Source: an uncultured Ruminococcus sp.
GTDB taxonomy: Bacteria; Bacillota; Clostridia; UBA1212
Direction: 5' to 3'
DNA: 64,000 bases
NCBI GenBank assembly: GCA_902792515.1
Contig: CADAZX010000013.1
Location: 25,750 to 89,749, forward strand
Shown here: piece after piece, positions 34,747 through 43,993 of the stretch
How positions within the stretch are numbered: the stretch's first letter is position 1
How the letters are laid out: the number at the start of each line of letters is the position of its first letter
Program-made: the position numbers and the translations under genes
Notes under the pieces: model-generated
The model's database searches: none
What the model was told of the DNA's origin: nothing
Seen by the model: the letters and a program-made list of their open reading frames with translations, nothing else

Positions 34747-36092
34747 AAACACCTTTCATCGGAAAAGAAAAAGCGGAGGAGATCGCCGCTGCGGTCGGAA
34801 CTCCTTACTACGTTTACGACGCGGAGGGCATCAAAAACGCGCTTAGCGGCCTTAAAAACGCCTTCGCGTGGTGCGATTTCAAAGAGTACTACGCCGTCAA
34901 GGCGTGCCCGAACCCGTACATTCTGAAGCTTATCAAGGATTGCGGAGGCGGCGCGGACTGTTCCAGCTACACGGAGCTGCTGCTCGCGTCGTCTGTCGGC
35001 TTCGCGGGCGAGGACATCATGTTTTCGTCGAACGTAACTCCCGCGGAGGACTTCGAGGCGGCGAGAGCGCTCGGGGCAGTTATCAACCTCGACGACATCA
35101 CCCACATTGATTTCCTCGAAAAACACGGCGGCATTCCCGAAAAGATCTGTCTCAGGTACAACCCGGGCGGCAATTTCGAGATTTCAGGCGAGATCATGGG
35201 CAGCCCCGAAGAAGCGAAATACGGAATGACACGCGCGCAGATAATGGAGGCGGTGCCGGTTCTGCTCGGAAAGGGCGTAAAGGAGTTCGGCCTTCACGCT
35301 TTTCTGGCGAGCAACATGCAGAACGAAGACTACTGGCCAAAACTGGCGGAGATACTTTTCGAGCTTGCGGCAGACGTTCGCGACAAATACGGAGTCACGG
35401 TGTCGTTTATAAATCTTTCGGGCGGCATCGGAATCCCGTACAGACCTGAAGACGCGCCCGTCGACATCGCAGCCGTCGGTGAACGCGTGAAAGAGGTTTT
35501 CGAAAACGAATCAAAAAAGAGGGGCCTGGCGCTGCCGGCAGTTAAGGCCGAGCTCGGAAGGTATATGACGGGACCGTACGGAATTCTCGTGTCGCGTGTA
35601 ATCCACATGAAGCACATCTACAGGGAGTACGCGGGACTCGACGCGTGCGCGGCAAACCTTATGAGGCCGGCGATGTACGGGAGCTACCACCACATCACGG
35701 TGCTCGGGAAGGAAAACGATGAGCCGGATACGGTTTACGACGTGACCGGCGGACTCTGCGAGAACAACGACAAATTCGCGGTGAACAGGCTTCTCCCGAA
35801 AATTGAGCCGGGCGACCTTGTCGCGATCCACGACGCCGGCGCTCACGGATTTTCGATGGGATACAACTACAACGGAAAGCTGCGCTCCGCGGAGGTGCTG
35901 CTCGAAAAAGACGGCACGTGGAAGCTTATAAGGCGCGCCGAAACGCCGAAGGACTACTTCGCGACGTTCGGCTTCGAAGGCGCTGACATAGAGGTTAAAG
36001 ACAGGTTTTATACACTTTCCGCCGCTTTGCGTTCATTCCCGGACAAATTTTCCGGAATGACTAAAAAAGCTGCGGCGGACATCACGATATGA
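34743..36092 (+). CDS. lysA: Diaminopimelate decarboxylase-like PLP enzyme
   Basis: 449 residues, fold type III PLP enzyme. The TIM-barrel has YYAVKACPNPYIL with the PLP lysine, GADCSSYTELLLA and ICLRYNPGG, then HAFLASNM and LSGGIGIPY. The C-terminal beta-barrel has DVTGGLCENND with the dimer-interface Cys and HDAGAHGFSMGYNYNG, matching LysA. It would decarboxylate meso-diaminopimelate to lysine. The family usually shows FAVKAN; here it is YAVKAC, a mild deviation, so a related amino-acid decarboxylase cannot be excluded. Overlaps engB by 4 bp. Confidence 0.85.
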   Translation: MKTPFIGKEKAEEIAAAVGTPYYVYDAEGIKNALSGLKNAFAWCDFKEYYAVKACPNPYILKLIKDCGGGADCSSYTELLLASSVGFAGEDIMFSSNVTPAEDFEAARALGAVINLDDITHIDFLEKHGGIPEKICLRYNPGGNFEISGEIMGSPEEAKYGMTRAQIMEAVPVLLGKGVKEFGLHAFLASNMQNEDYWPKLAEILFELAADVRDKYGVTVSFINLSGGIGIPYRPEDAPVDIAAVGERVKEVFENESKKRGLALPAVKAELGRYMTGPYGILVSRVIHMKHIYREYAGLDACAANLMRPAMYGSYHHITVLGKENDEPDTVYDVTGGLCENNDKFAVNRLLPKIEPGDLVAIHDAGAHGFSMGYNYNGKLRSAEVLLEKDGTWKLIRRAETPKDYFATFGFEGADIEVKDRFYTLSAALRSFPDKFSGMTKKAAADITI

Positions 36093-36101
36093 GGTGAATT
36101 T

Positions 36102-36665
36102 ATGGACGAAAATACCGGAATTAACGAAATCGCGGCGAGAATCGCGGACCTCAGGGACATCTGCGGCTTCAGTACAAAAGACATGGCAGATTACCTGGGC
36201 ATCACGGAGGAGGAGTATACCAACTACGAAAACGCGAAGGTCGACTTCCCGGTCAGCACGCTTTACGCGCTGGCGGCCAAGTTCGGCGTCGATCTCACCG
36301 AGATCTTAACGGGCGTCTCCCCGAAGCTCACGAACTGCTCTCTTGTAAGAAAAGGACGCGGCATCGCGGTCGACAGGTACAAGGGGTACGACTTCGAGAG
36401 CATCGCGTACAAGTTCATCGGCAGGAAGATAGAGCCGATGATCGTTACCGTGGGACCCGAGACCGAGACGTGCACGCCGGCGTGCGTTACGCACGGCGGA
36501 CAGGAGTTCAACTACGTTCTCGAGGGAACGGTCAAGGTGACCTTCGGGAAGAGGGAATTCATTCTCGAGGAGGGCGACTGCTTCTATTTCGACCCGACTG
36601 TTCCGCACGCGCAGTCGGCGGTTGGAGGGAAGGGCGCGAAGTTTCTGACCGTCATCCTTCTTTAA
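36102..36665 (+). CDS. XRE-family regulator with C-terminal cupin
   Basis: 187 residues. The N-terminal helix-turn-helix (residues ~8-65) reads IADLRDICGFSTKDMADYLG, and the C-terminal cupin_2 (~115-185) reads HGGQEFNYVLEGTVKVTFG and GDCFYFDPTVPHAQ. The cupin likely senses a small carboxylate or acyl ligand and the HTH binds DNA. The start has GAGGTGA immediately upstream, 9 bp after lysA. Its gene precedes an acyl-CoA synthetase, a pairing common in Clostridia, so it probably controls that gene. Confidence 0.88.
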   Translation: MDENTGINEIAARIADLRDICGFSTKDMADYLGITEEEYTNYENAKVDFPVSTLYALAAKFGVDLTEILTGVSPKLTNCSLVRKGRGIAVDRYKGYDFESIAYKFIGRKIEPMIVTVGPETETCTPACVTHGGQEFNYVLEGTVKVTFGKREFILEEGDCFYFDPTVPHAQSAVGGKGAKFLTVILL

Positions 36666-36762
36666 AGCGTTTCCGAAAACGTTTCCGGCCGGCGCAAGCG
36701 CGATCGAGCGGGAATATCATTTTTGAGATTGCAAAAACGTCTCTCGACAGGAGATTTTGTAT

Positions 36763-38439
36763 ATGGATTACATGCTGAAAAAATACCTCGCGAAGGTCGA
36801 TTTCGACTCGTACGAGGACTTTATTGCGAATTACAAACTTTCATATCCGGACAACTTCAACTTCGGCTTCGACATCGTCGACGGCTGGGCTGAGGTCGAG
36901 CCGGAAAAGCGCGCGCTCGTGTGGTGCAACGACAGCGGCGAGTCGCACACGTTCACGTTTACCGACGTAAAGAAGCAGAGCAACAAGATCGCGAACGCAA
37001 TCAAAAAGCTCGGTCTCAAAAAAGGCGACAGCGTCCTTCTTATTATGCGCCGCAGGTATGAGTACTGGTTCACGGTGACCGCGCTCCACAAGCTCGGCGT
37101 CATCGCGATTCCGGCGACGTTCCAGCTCACCAAAAAGGACATCGTCTACCGCGTCAACAAGATTGGTATCGACATGTGCGTCTGCGCCGACGACCCTTAC
37201 GTCATCGAGCAGATCGACCTGTCGCGCGAGGAGTGCCCGACGCTCAAATTTTACGCAAAATTAGGCGAAAAACGCGACGGCTGGATCGACTTTAAGGCGC
37301 TTTACGAAAACGAGAGCGACGTCCTCGAACGACCGACAGGCGCCGACGCAGTGATGGCGGACGACCCGATGCTGATGTACTTTACGTCTGGCACCACAGG
37401 TATGCCGAAGCTCGTTCAGCATGTCCAGAGCTACCCTCTGGGCCACATTCTGACGGCCAAATACTGGCAGCAGGTCATCGAAAACGGCCTTCACCTGACG
37501 GTCGCGGACTCGGGCTGGGCGAAGTTCAGCTGGGGTAAGATCTACGGCCAGTGGATAGCCGGATCGGCTGTCATGGGCTACGATATGGACAAATTCCACG
37601 CCTCGAACCTGATGAGGGTCATTCACGACTACGGCGTGACGACGTTCTGCGCGCCCGCGACGATGTACCGTTTTATGATCAAAGAGGACATGTCGGAGTT
37701 CGACCTCTCGTCCGTGAAGCACTTTTCGATGGCCGGCGAGCCGCTCAACCCGTCTGTTATGGAGGCGTGGCAGAAGATCACAGGACACAGAATTTACGAG
37801 GGCTTCGGGCAGACGGAAAGCGTCGTCATCATGGCAAACTACGGCTGGGCAGATCCGAGGCCGGGCTCTACCGGAAAGCCGGCGGCGTCGTTCAATATTA
37901 AAATTATGCGCGAGGACGGAACCGAGTGCGACATCGGAGAAGAGGGCGAGATCGTTGTTGTCGGCGCGAAGGAGCACAGACCGACGGGTCTCACGATAGG
38001 CTACTACAACGACGATGAGGCAAACGAGAGGCTCTACCGCGGCGGCAACTACCACACCGGCGACAACGCGTGGTACGACAGCGACGGCTACATCTGGTTT
38101 GTCGGAAGAAACGACGACGTTATCAAGTGCTCCGGCTACAGAATCGGGCCTTTTGAGGTCGAATCCGCGATAATGACGCATCCCTCAGTTGTCGAGTGCG
38201 CCGTAACTGCCGCTCCTGACCCCGTGAGAGGCCAGGTCGTGAAGGCAACGATCGTTCTGGCCAGAGGCTACGAGCCGTCCGACGCCCTCAAAAAGGAGAT
38301 CCAGGACCACGTCAAAAAGGTCACCGCGCCTTACAAATACCCGCGTATCGTCGAGTTTACGGACGAACTGCCGAAAACGGTCAGCGGAAAGATCAGGCGC
38401 AACGTTATTAGGAAGAACGACGAGGAATCGGCGAAGTAA
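36763..38439 (+). CDS. Medium-chain-type acyl-CoA synthetase (AMP-forming)
   Basis: 558 residues, ANL superfamily. Motifs: MYFTSGTTGMPKLVQH (P-loop), EGFGQTESV, YHTGDNAWYDSDGYIWFVGR, NDDVIKCSGYRIGPFEVE and a C-terminal KTVSGKIRRNVIRK with the catalytic lysine. The arrangement resembles MACS/AcsM-type enzymes rather than acetate-specific Acs. It would activate a medium-chain, aromatic or branched carboxylic acid to its CoA ester. ATG 36763 has AGGAG at 36749-36753; a TTG at 36757 is rejected. It follows the XRE-cupin gene by 97 bp and is probably regulated by it. Confidence 0.88.
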   Translation: MDYMLKKYLAKVDFDSYEDFIANYKLSYPDNFNFGFDIVDGWAEVEPEKRALVWCNDSGESHTFTFTDVKKQSNKIANAIKKLGLKKGDSVLLIMRRRYEYWFTVTALHKLGVIAIPATFQLTKKDIVYRVNKIGIDMCVCADDPYVIEQIDLSREECPTLKFYAKLGEKRDGWIDFKALYENESDVLERPTGADAVMADDPMLMYFTSGTTGMPKLVQHVQSYPLGHILTAKYWQQVIENGLHLTVADSGWAKFSWGKIYGQWIAGSAVMGYDMDKFHASNLMRVIHDYGVTTFCAPATMYRFMIKEDMSEFDLSSVKHFSMAGEPLNPSVMEAWQKITGHRIYEGFGQTESVVIMANYGWADPRPGSTGKPAASFNIKIMREDGTECDIGEEGEIVVVGAKEHRPTGLTIGYYNDDEANERLYRGGNYHTGDNAWYDSDGYIWFVGRNDDVIKCSGYRIGPFEVESAIMTHPSVVECAVTAAPDPVRGQVVKATIVLARGYEPSDALKKEIQDHVKKVTAPYKYPRIVEFTDELPKTVSGKIRRNVIRKNDEESAK

Positions 38440-38463
38440 ATTATTTTCCAAGGACGGAAAAAC

Positions 38464-38493
38464 TTGACTTAACGGCTCCGATTTTTTAGAATA
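38464..38493 (+). promoter_or_regulatory. Promoter of rhaB-yfcE
   Basis: TTGACT (38464-38469), 18-bp spacer, TAGAAT (38488-38493). Confidence 0.65.
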
Positions 38494-38591
38494 TCGGTAA
38501 GAAGACAAGAAACGTCACGGCGCGGCGGCATCGGGGAGTTTCCCGGCAAAGCAAAGCGCACGGACCGGAATAATGAAAGGAAGACGGATAA

Positions 38592-40070
38592 ATGAAGATT
38601 TTGGCATTTGATTACGGCGCGAGCAGCGGAAGATCTATTCTCGGCGAATTCGACGGCAGCAAGCTTGTTCTCCGTGAGACGCACCGCTTCGGCAGCGACC
38701 CGGTTATGATGAACGGCACGTTCACGTGGGATTTCCCCAGACTTTTCTACGAGATGAAGAGGGGAATCGTCAACACCGTCAACGGCGGCGACAGGGACAT
38801 TGCGTCGATAGGAATCGACACCTGGGGCGTCGACTTCGGTCTGCTCTCCAAAAACGGAAAGCTTCTCGGCAACCCGGTCCACTACCGCGACGCCAGAACG
38901 GACGGAATGATCGAGCGCGCGTGCGAGATCGTTCCCGCCAAGGATATCTACAAGACGACGGGCATCGCGTTCCAGAAGTTCAACACTCTCTACCAGCTGC
39001 TTGCGATGAAGTGCGAAAACGACCCGGTTCTCGAAATGGCCGACACGTTCCTTTTCATCCCGGACCTTTTCAACTACTTCCTGACAGGCAAAAAATACTG
39101 CGAGTACACGATCACGTCGACGTCGCAGATGTACGACCCGCGCAAGGGCGACTGGGCGCGCGGAATGCTCAAAAAGCTCGGCATCAGGTCGGATTTTCTG
39201 CCCGAGGTCATTCCGGCGGGTACTAAGATCGGCGGCCTTACCAAGGAGATTCAGGAAGAGCTCGGAGTGGGCGAGATCCCGGTCATCGCGGTCGCGGAGC
39301 ACGACACAGGCTCGGCCGTCATGTCGGTTCCCTACGTCGAAAAGGGCGCGGCGTTCCTGAGCTCCGGCACGTGGTCGCTCCTCGGCATCGAACTCGACAA
39401 GCCGCTCATCAACGAGACCGTTCGCAAGCTCAACTACACAAACGAGGGCGGCTACGGCAATAACGTAAGGCTGCTCAAGAACATTATGGGTCTCTGGATC
39501 AACAACGAGTGCATGAGAGACTGGGAAAAGAAGGGCGAAAAGATCTCCTACGCGGAGATGAATGCCGGCGTTGAGGCGGCCGATCCGTTTATCGCGGTTA
39601 TCGACGTAGACCATCCCGACTTCTTCGACCCGTTCAACATGCCGGAGAAGATCCGCGATTACTGCCGCCGCACCGGACAGCGCGTTCCCGAGACGAAGGG
39701 CGAGATCATCCGCGTCGTCGAAGAGAGCCTCGCGCTCAAGTACAGGCAGTGCATCGAAGGCCTCGAGGAGATCATCGGAAAGCCCGTTCCGGCGCTCAAC
39801 ATTGTCGGCGGCGGCACCAAGAACACGATCCTCAGCCGCTTCACCGCGAACGCGATCGGACGCACTGTTTACGCGGGACCTGTCGAAGCGACCGCCATCG
39901 GCAACCTCTGCTGCCAGCTCATCGCTCTCGGCGAGGTCAGCGGAATCGACCAGGCGCGAGAGGTCGTCAGGAATTCGTTCCCGATCGAGATCTATCAGCC
40001 CGAGGACACCGGCAGGTGGGAAGAGGCTTACGGAAAGCTTCTTAAGATCCAGGCTGACGGCAGGGCATGA
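38592..40070 (+). CDS. rhaB: Rhamnulokinase
   Basis: 492 residues, FGGY kinase family. N-terminal FDYGASSGRSILGEF phosphate loop, GIDTWGVDFGLL and VHYRDARTDGM, then STSQMYDP and AEHDTGSAVMSVP, and a C-terminal NIVGGGTKNTILSRFTANA adenosine-binding block match RhaB. It phosphorylates L-rhamnulose to L-rhamnulose 1-phosphate in rhamnose catabolism. GAAAGGAAG precedes the start. rhaA, rhaD and a rhamnose transporter are not in the window. The gene overlaps yfcE by 4 bp, an odd partner. Confidence 0.92.
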   Translation: MKILAFDYGASSGRSILGEFDGSKLVLRETHRFGSDPVMMNGTFTWDFPRLFYEMKRGIVNTVNGGDRDIASIGIDTWGVDFGLLSKNGKLLGNPVHYRDARTDGMIERACEIVPAKDIYKTTGIAFQKFNTLYQLLAMKCENDPVLEMADTFLFIPDLFNYFLTGKKYCEYTITSTSQMYDPRKGDWARGMLKKLGIRSDFLPEVIPAGTKIGGLTKEIQEELGVGEIPVIAVAEHDTGSAVMSVPYVEKGAAFLSSGTWSLLGIELDKPLINETVRKLNYTNEGGYGNNVRLLKNIMGLWINNECMRDWEKKGEKISYAEMNAGVEAADPFIAVIDVDHPDFFDPFNMPEKIRDYCRRTGQRVPETKGEIIRVVEESLALKYRQCIEGLEEIIGKPVPALNIVGGGTKNTILSRFTANAIGRTVYAGPVEATAIGNLCCQLIALGEVSGIDQAREVVRNSFPIEIYQPEDTGRWEEAYGKLLKIQADGRA

Positions 40071-40540
40071 AGATACTCGTTTGCTCCGATATCCACGGCT
40101 CCGGGCTGTTCCTTGAAAAAGCCTATTTAAAGGAAAAACCGGACAGCGTCTGGTTTCTGGGCGACGGCATCGCGGACTTCATCCACGCGCGTGATTACAT
40201 TTTCGACGGCGGGTGCGACACGAGAGCCGTTCTCGGGAACTGCGACTCGGGGTGGTACGGCGAGTACCTTCTCGAGCAGACCGTAAAAGCCGGTAATTCG
40301 TCTTTTTACCTCGCTCACGGCCACCGCCACAACGTCAGGAACGGTATAAAGGATATTTGCATCGAGGCGTCCGCCTACGGATGCGGCTACGCGCTTTTCG
40401 GTCATACGCACTGTCAGGAGCGCGGCTCGTATTTCGGAGTGACTGCTTTAAATCCCGGAACGGTAACGCGCGGCGACTACCTTATTATCGTTCTCGCCGG
40501 CGGGAAACCGGAGTTCACGTTCAAAAACCTTGCGGATTGA
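40067..40540 (+). CDS. YfcE-type metallophosphodiesterase
   Basis: 157 residues. Calcineurin-like motifs: CSDIHGS, FLGDGIADF, LGNCDSG, AHGHRH and FGHTHCQ. YfcE/MJ0936-type enzymes hydrolyse phosphodiesters with Mn2+; the physiological substrate is unknown. The start overlaps the rhaB stop (ATGA), so translation is coupled. No signal peptide. Confidence 0.88.
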   Translation: MKILVCSDIHGSGLFLEKAYLKEKPDSVWFLGDGIADFIHARDYIFDGGCDTRAVLGNCDSGWYGEYLLEQTVKAGNSSFYLAHGHRHNVRNGIKDICIEASAYGCGYALFGHTHCQERGSYFGVTALNPGTVTRGDYLIIVLAGGKPEFTFKNLAD

Positions 40541-40608
40541 TTTCCGCATCTCTTCCGGACCGTGTTGTCCGGGTATACTGATTATTTCACATACCACAGG
40601 GAGTTTTT

Positions 40609-41097
40609 ATGGACAGACGCGATAAAGTGAATTACTACCTCGACCTCGCGGAGGTCGTGGCGAAAAGAGGCACGTGCTTAAGAAGGCACTACGGCGCCGT
40701 CATCGTCAAAAACGACGAGGTCGTCTCGACAGGCTACGTAGGTGCGCCGAGAGGACGCCAGAACTGCAGCGACCTCGGAAAGTGCATCAGGCAGGAGCTC
40801 AAGATCCCGCGCGGAGAGCGCTACGAGCTGTGCAGAAGCGTTCACGCCGAGGCCAACGCGATCATCTCGGCCGCGAGAAGGGACATGCTCGGCGCATCGA
40901 TGTACCTCACGGGAATCGAGGCGGGAACGGGTGACTACGTCGCCAATTCGTGCTCGTGCTCGATGTGTAAAAGGCTGATCATCAACGCCGGCATAAGCAC
41001 CGTATATATTAGAGACACCGCCGACGAGTACAGGGCGATACCTGTCGAGTCGTGGATAGTAAACGACGAATCGCTGACCGGGGAACGCGGGTATTGA
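40609..41097 (+). CDS. dCMP deaminase family protein (ComEB-like)
   Basis: 162 residues. Zinc-dependent cytidine-deaminase fold: HAEANAI supplies the zinc His and catalytic Glu, and CSCSMCKRLIINAGI supplies the two zinc cysteines. RRHYGAVIVKND and GAPRG match the dCMP-deaminase/ComEB group, which makes dUMP for thymidylate synthesis. An AGGGAG site precedes ATG 40609, and a TATACT at 40574-40579 may be its -10. It is followed by a strong terminator. Confidence 0.88.
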   Translation: MDRRDKVNYYLDLAEVVAKRGTCLRRHYGAVIVKNDEVVSTGYVGAPRGRQNCSDLGKCIRQELKIPRGERYELCRSVHAEANAIISAARRDMLGASMYLTGIEAGTGDYVANSCSCSMCKRLIINAGISTVYIRDTADEYRAIPVESWIVNDESLTGERGY

Positions 41098-41130
41098 CCT
41101 TGCTCTTTAATTGTCCGGCCGGTTGAACGC

Positions 41131-41172
41131 GCCGCGCCCGCTATGATTATTAAGGTCCGGGCGCGGCTTTTT
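41131..41172 (+). terminator. Rho-independent terminator
   Basis: GCCGCGCCCG (41131-41140) pairs with CGGGCGCGGC (41158-41167), followed by TTTTT. Confidence 0.9.
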
Positions 41173-41233
41173 AACAGCCTTCAGGCGTGATATTTTCCGG
41201 ATCTCACGCGATTTTTGGAAAATAAAATAAAAC

Positions 41234-41261
41234 TTGCGAAACTGTTTTTGAGTGGTAGAAT
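41234..41261 (+). promoter_or_regulatory. Promoter of nadK-recN
   Basis: TTGCGA (41234-41239), 16-bp spacer, TAGAAT (41256-41261). Confidence 0.55.
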
Positions 41262-41281
41262 AGAGCTGTGAAAAAAATGAA

Positions 41282-41306
41282 CCGCACATTTTCGAATTCT
41301 GTGCGG
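41282..41306 (+). promoter_or_regulatory. Leader hairpin before nadK ribosome site
   Basis: CCGCACA (41282-41288) pairs with TGTGCGG (41300-41306), ending 2 bp before GGAGG. It could modulate nadK translation; nothing more can be said. Confidence 0.4.
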
Positions 41307-41322
41307 ACGGAGGACGGTTCTT

Positions 41323-42156
41323 ATGAAAGTGGGAATCTGCGTTAACGAGAAGAAACAGGAGGCCGCGACGTATTATTTCAAGCTGTCGGAGCTTTTTGCC
41401 TCTCACGGAGTTGAAGTCGTAACGGCGGGTAAACACAATATGAGCGGCGACGTTTTCGCCGACTGCGATCTCATCATCTCTATCGGAGGCGACGGGACGT
41501 TCCTGAGGGTCGCTTCGAGCGCGGTGGAGCGTGAGATACCTGTGTTCGGATTCAACCTGGGCACGATCGGTTTTCTGACCGAGTTCGAGCCGGATTCGAT
41601 CGAGGAGACTGTTTCGCGCATCTGCGACGGCAGGTATTCGATCGAGGAGCGCAGCGTGCTCGCGACGTACGTTGTGTCGGACGATCAAAAGAGATTTTTC
41701 GGTTACGCGGTGAACGACGCGGTTTTGACGCGCGAGGTCGACGCAAACGTGTGCCATCTTTCTGTCGAGATCAACGGCGCTTTCGTGGGAACTTATCCGT
41801 GCGACGGAATCATAGTAGCGACACAGACGGGTTCAACAGCTTATTCGCTCTCGGCCGGCGGTCCGATCATCGCGCCCGGTAACGACGTCATTCTCGTGAC
41901 ACCGATATGCTCGCACAAAATGGGAAGCAGAACGATCGTCGCGCACCACGACAGCACTGTGAGGATCACCCCGGCCGGGAAGGCCAGGAAACTTAGGCTT
42001 ATCGTCGACGGACAGACGTCGGCCAAGATTCGCGAGGACGAACGCGTAATATGCGAATGTGCCGATAAAAAGGTAAAAATCGTCAGGATCGATCCTCCGA
42101 ATTTCTACGCCGCTGTCTCCGAAAAACTGTTCGGCGAGTCCGGAAACGGAGGCTGA
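41323..42156 (+). CDS. nadK: NAD kinase
   Basis: 277 residues. NAD/polyphosphate kinase motifs: ISIGGDGTFLRVA (GGDG), GFNLGTIGFLTEF, VNDAVLTR (NE/D motif), DGIIVATQTGSTAYSLSAGGP, and a C-terminal LIVDGQ. It phosphorylates NAD to NADP using ATP or polyphosphate. GGAGG lies 9 bp before ATG 41323. One base separates its stop from the recN start, so they are coupled. In many Firmicutes a TlyA methyltransferase and argR lie in this cluster; both are absent here. Confidence 0.95.
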   Translation: MKVGICVNEKKQEAATYYFKLSELFASHGVEVVTAGKHNMSGDVFADCDLIISIGGDGTFLRVASSAVEREIPVFGFNLGTIGFLTEFEPDSIEETVSRICDGRYSIEERSVLATYVVSDDQKRFFGYAVNDAVLTREVDANVCHLSVEINGAFVGTYPCDGIIVATQTGSTAYSLSAGGPIIAPGNDVILVTPICSHKMGSRTIVAHHDSTVRITPAGKARKLRLIVDGQTSAKIREDERVICECADKKVKIVRIDPPNFYAAVSEKLFGESGNGG

Positions 42157-42157
42157 C

Positions 42158-43888
42158 ATGCTCGATTCGCTTACTATCAGAAATACCGCGATTATAGATT
42201 TCCTGACGGTGGGATTCGGTCCGGGCATGAACTGTCTGACCGGCGAAACGGGTGCCGGAAAGTCGATCATTATCGATTCGATCTGCTTTTTACTCGGCGA
42301 ACGGATGTCGCGCGAGAGCATCAGGCAGGGCGCCGAGGAGGCTCAGATCACCGGCGTTTTCACGCTTTCCGAGGAGGAGTCCGAGCGCATTGACCCTGTG
42401 CTCGTTGAGATCGGAATCGAGCCCGAATCAGACGGGACAGTCATCCTTTTCAGAAGCTGCAACCTGAGCGGACGCGGAACGTGCAGGATCAACGACAGAA
42501 TCGTCACGCTTTCGACGCTGAGGCGCATCGGTGAGCTTCTTGTCGACGTGCACGGGCAGCACGACAACCACTCGCTCTTGTCGCCTTCTACGCACATAGG
42601 GCTTCTCGACTCGTTTGCAGGTCCTGAACTCGCCGACGCCGCTGACGTTTATTCCGCGCTTCTCTCCGAATACAGACGCAACGAATCGGAGCTTGAGGAG
42701 ATCAGCGGCGACCCGCAGAAGCGCGCGCAGCTTATCGACCTTCTGACGTTTCAAACGGACGAGATCTTTTCCGCGTCGCTGAAGGACGGCGAGGACGAGC
42801 AGCTGGAGGAGAGACAGAAGCTTATCGACAACGCCGAAAACATCTCAAAAGGGCTTGCCTCGGCGGCCGGAGCGATAGCGGGAGGCGATTCATACGGTGA
42901 CGCTGGCGGTGCGAGGGGAATGCTCGACGACGCGATCTCCGACATTTCCAGGCTCGAAAAGTACTCCGACAGCTTCGGGGAGTGCCTCGAAAAACTCAAG
43001 GAGTGCTCGTATATACTTGACGACGCGCTCGACATGATCAGAACGGCCTTCGACTCGGTAAACGTCGACGAAAAGGAGGCCGGCTACGTCGCGGAGCGGC
43101 TCGACCTTATTTATGCTTTGAAGCGGAAGTACGGAAATTCGATCGAAGAGATAAGGAGCTTCGCCGACGACGCGGAGGAACGGCTCGAAAAGCTGAAGGG
43201 ATCCGAGGAGACCGCGGCGAGACTCAACGCGAGGCAGAACGAACTGAGAAAGCTGATGAAAAAAGCGGCGCTCAGGATGCACGGCCTCCGCGAAAAAGCC
43301 GCCGAGAAGCTTAAAACCGGCATTATGAAGGCGCTTTCCGACATGGAGATGGGGAAGGTGGTTTTCGAGACGCGTCTTGATTTCGACGACAGGGAACTGC
43401 CTCAGTTCGGCAGGAACGGACTCGACACGGCCGAGTTTATGATCAGCACGAATCCGGGAGAGCAGCCGAGACCGCTCGCGAGGATCGCTTCGGGAGGCGA
43501 ACTTTCGAGGATCATGCTCGCGATGAAATCGTGTCTCGCCGAAGCTGACAGAATTCCGGTACTCATTTTTGACGAGATCGACACGGGCATCAGCGGCGCC
43601 GCGGCTGCCGCGGTGGCAGCGAAGTTCATCCGCGTCAGCCGCTCGCACCAGGTCATCTGCGTTACGCATCTGGCGCAAATCGCCGCTATTGCAGACAACA
43701 ACATTTTCGTGAGCAAGACGTTCGGGGACAACTTCGTAAGAACGGAGGCGGAGGCGCTCGACGAGGAGGGCAAGATCCGCGAGGTGGGAAGACTTCTTGA
43801 CGGAGACGGCGACGCAACGGGCGTTACGAGGGCGCATTCGATTGAGCTTATTTCGAGAATGCGAGAGAGGGCCGCGAGAGAGGTTTGA
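42158..43888 (+). CDS. recN: DNA repair protein RecN
   Basis: 576 residues, SMC-like ATPase. Walker A GETGAGKSII near residue 28, a HGQHDNHSLLSP motif typical of RecN, a coiled-coil middle (residues ~170-400), ABC signature ASGGELSRIMLA, Walker B VLIFDEIDTGISG, and a D-loop/His region CVTHLAQIAA. It tethers DNA ends in double-strand-break repair. The ribosome site GGAGG lies inside the nadK 3' end. No LexA-type box was searched for exhaustively. Confidence 0.95.
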   Translation: MLDSLTIRNTAIIDFLTVGFGPGMNCLTGETGAGKSIIIDSICFLLGERMSRESIRQGAEEAQITGVFTLSEEESERIDPVLVEIGIEPESDGTVILFRSCNLSGRGTCRINDRIVTLSTLRRIGELLVDVHGQHDNHSLLSPSTHIGLLDSFAGPELADAADVYSALLSEYRRNESELEEISGDPQKRAQLIDLLTFQTDEIFSASLKDGEDEQLEERQKLIDNAENISKGLASAAGAIAGGDSYGDAGGARGMLDDAISDISRLEKYSDSFGECLEKLKECSYILDDALDMIRTAFDSVNVDEKEAGYVAERLDLIYALKRKYGNSIEEIRSFADDAEERLEKLKGSEETAARLNARQNELRKLMKKAALRMHGLREKAAEKLKTGIMKALSDMEMGKVVFETRLDFDDRELPQFGRNGLDTAEFMISTNPGEQPRPLARIASGGELSRIMLAMKSCLAEADRIPVLIFDEIDTGISGAAAAAVAAKFIRVSRSHQVICVTHLAQIAAIADNNIFVSKTFGDNFVRTEAEALDEEGKIREVGRLLDGDGDATGVTRAHSIELISRMRERAAREV

Positions 43889-43916
43889 AGGAATAGTTAT
43901 TAATCGGATAAACGAA

Positions 43917-43973
43917 GGCGGCACCGGCTTTTGGGTTAGTGTTATAAAAACCCGCTGCCGGTGCCGCCGTTTT
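43917..43973. terminator. Terminator between recN and the minus-strand sugar operon
   Basis: GGCGGCACCGGC (43917-43928) pairs with GCCGGTGCCGCC (43957-43968), then GTTTTCC. It can serve both convergent transcripts. Confidence 0.8.
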
Positions 43974-43993
43974 CCTATTTTTGGGTTAAAATT

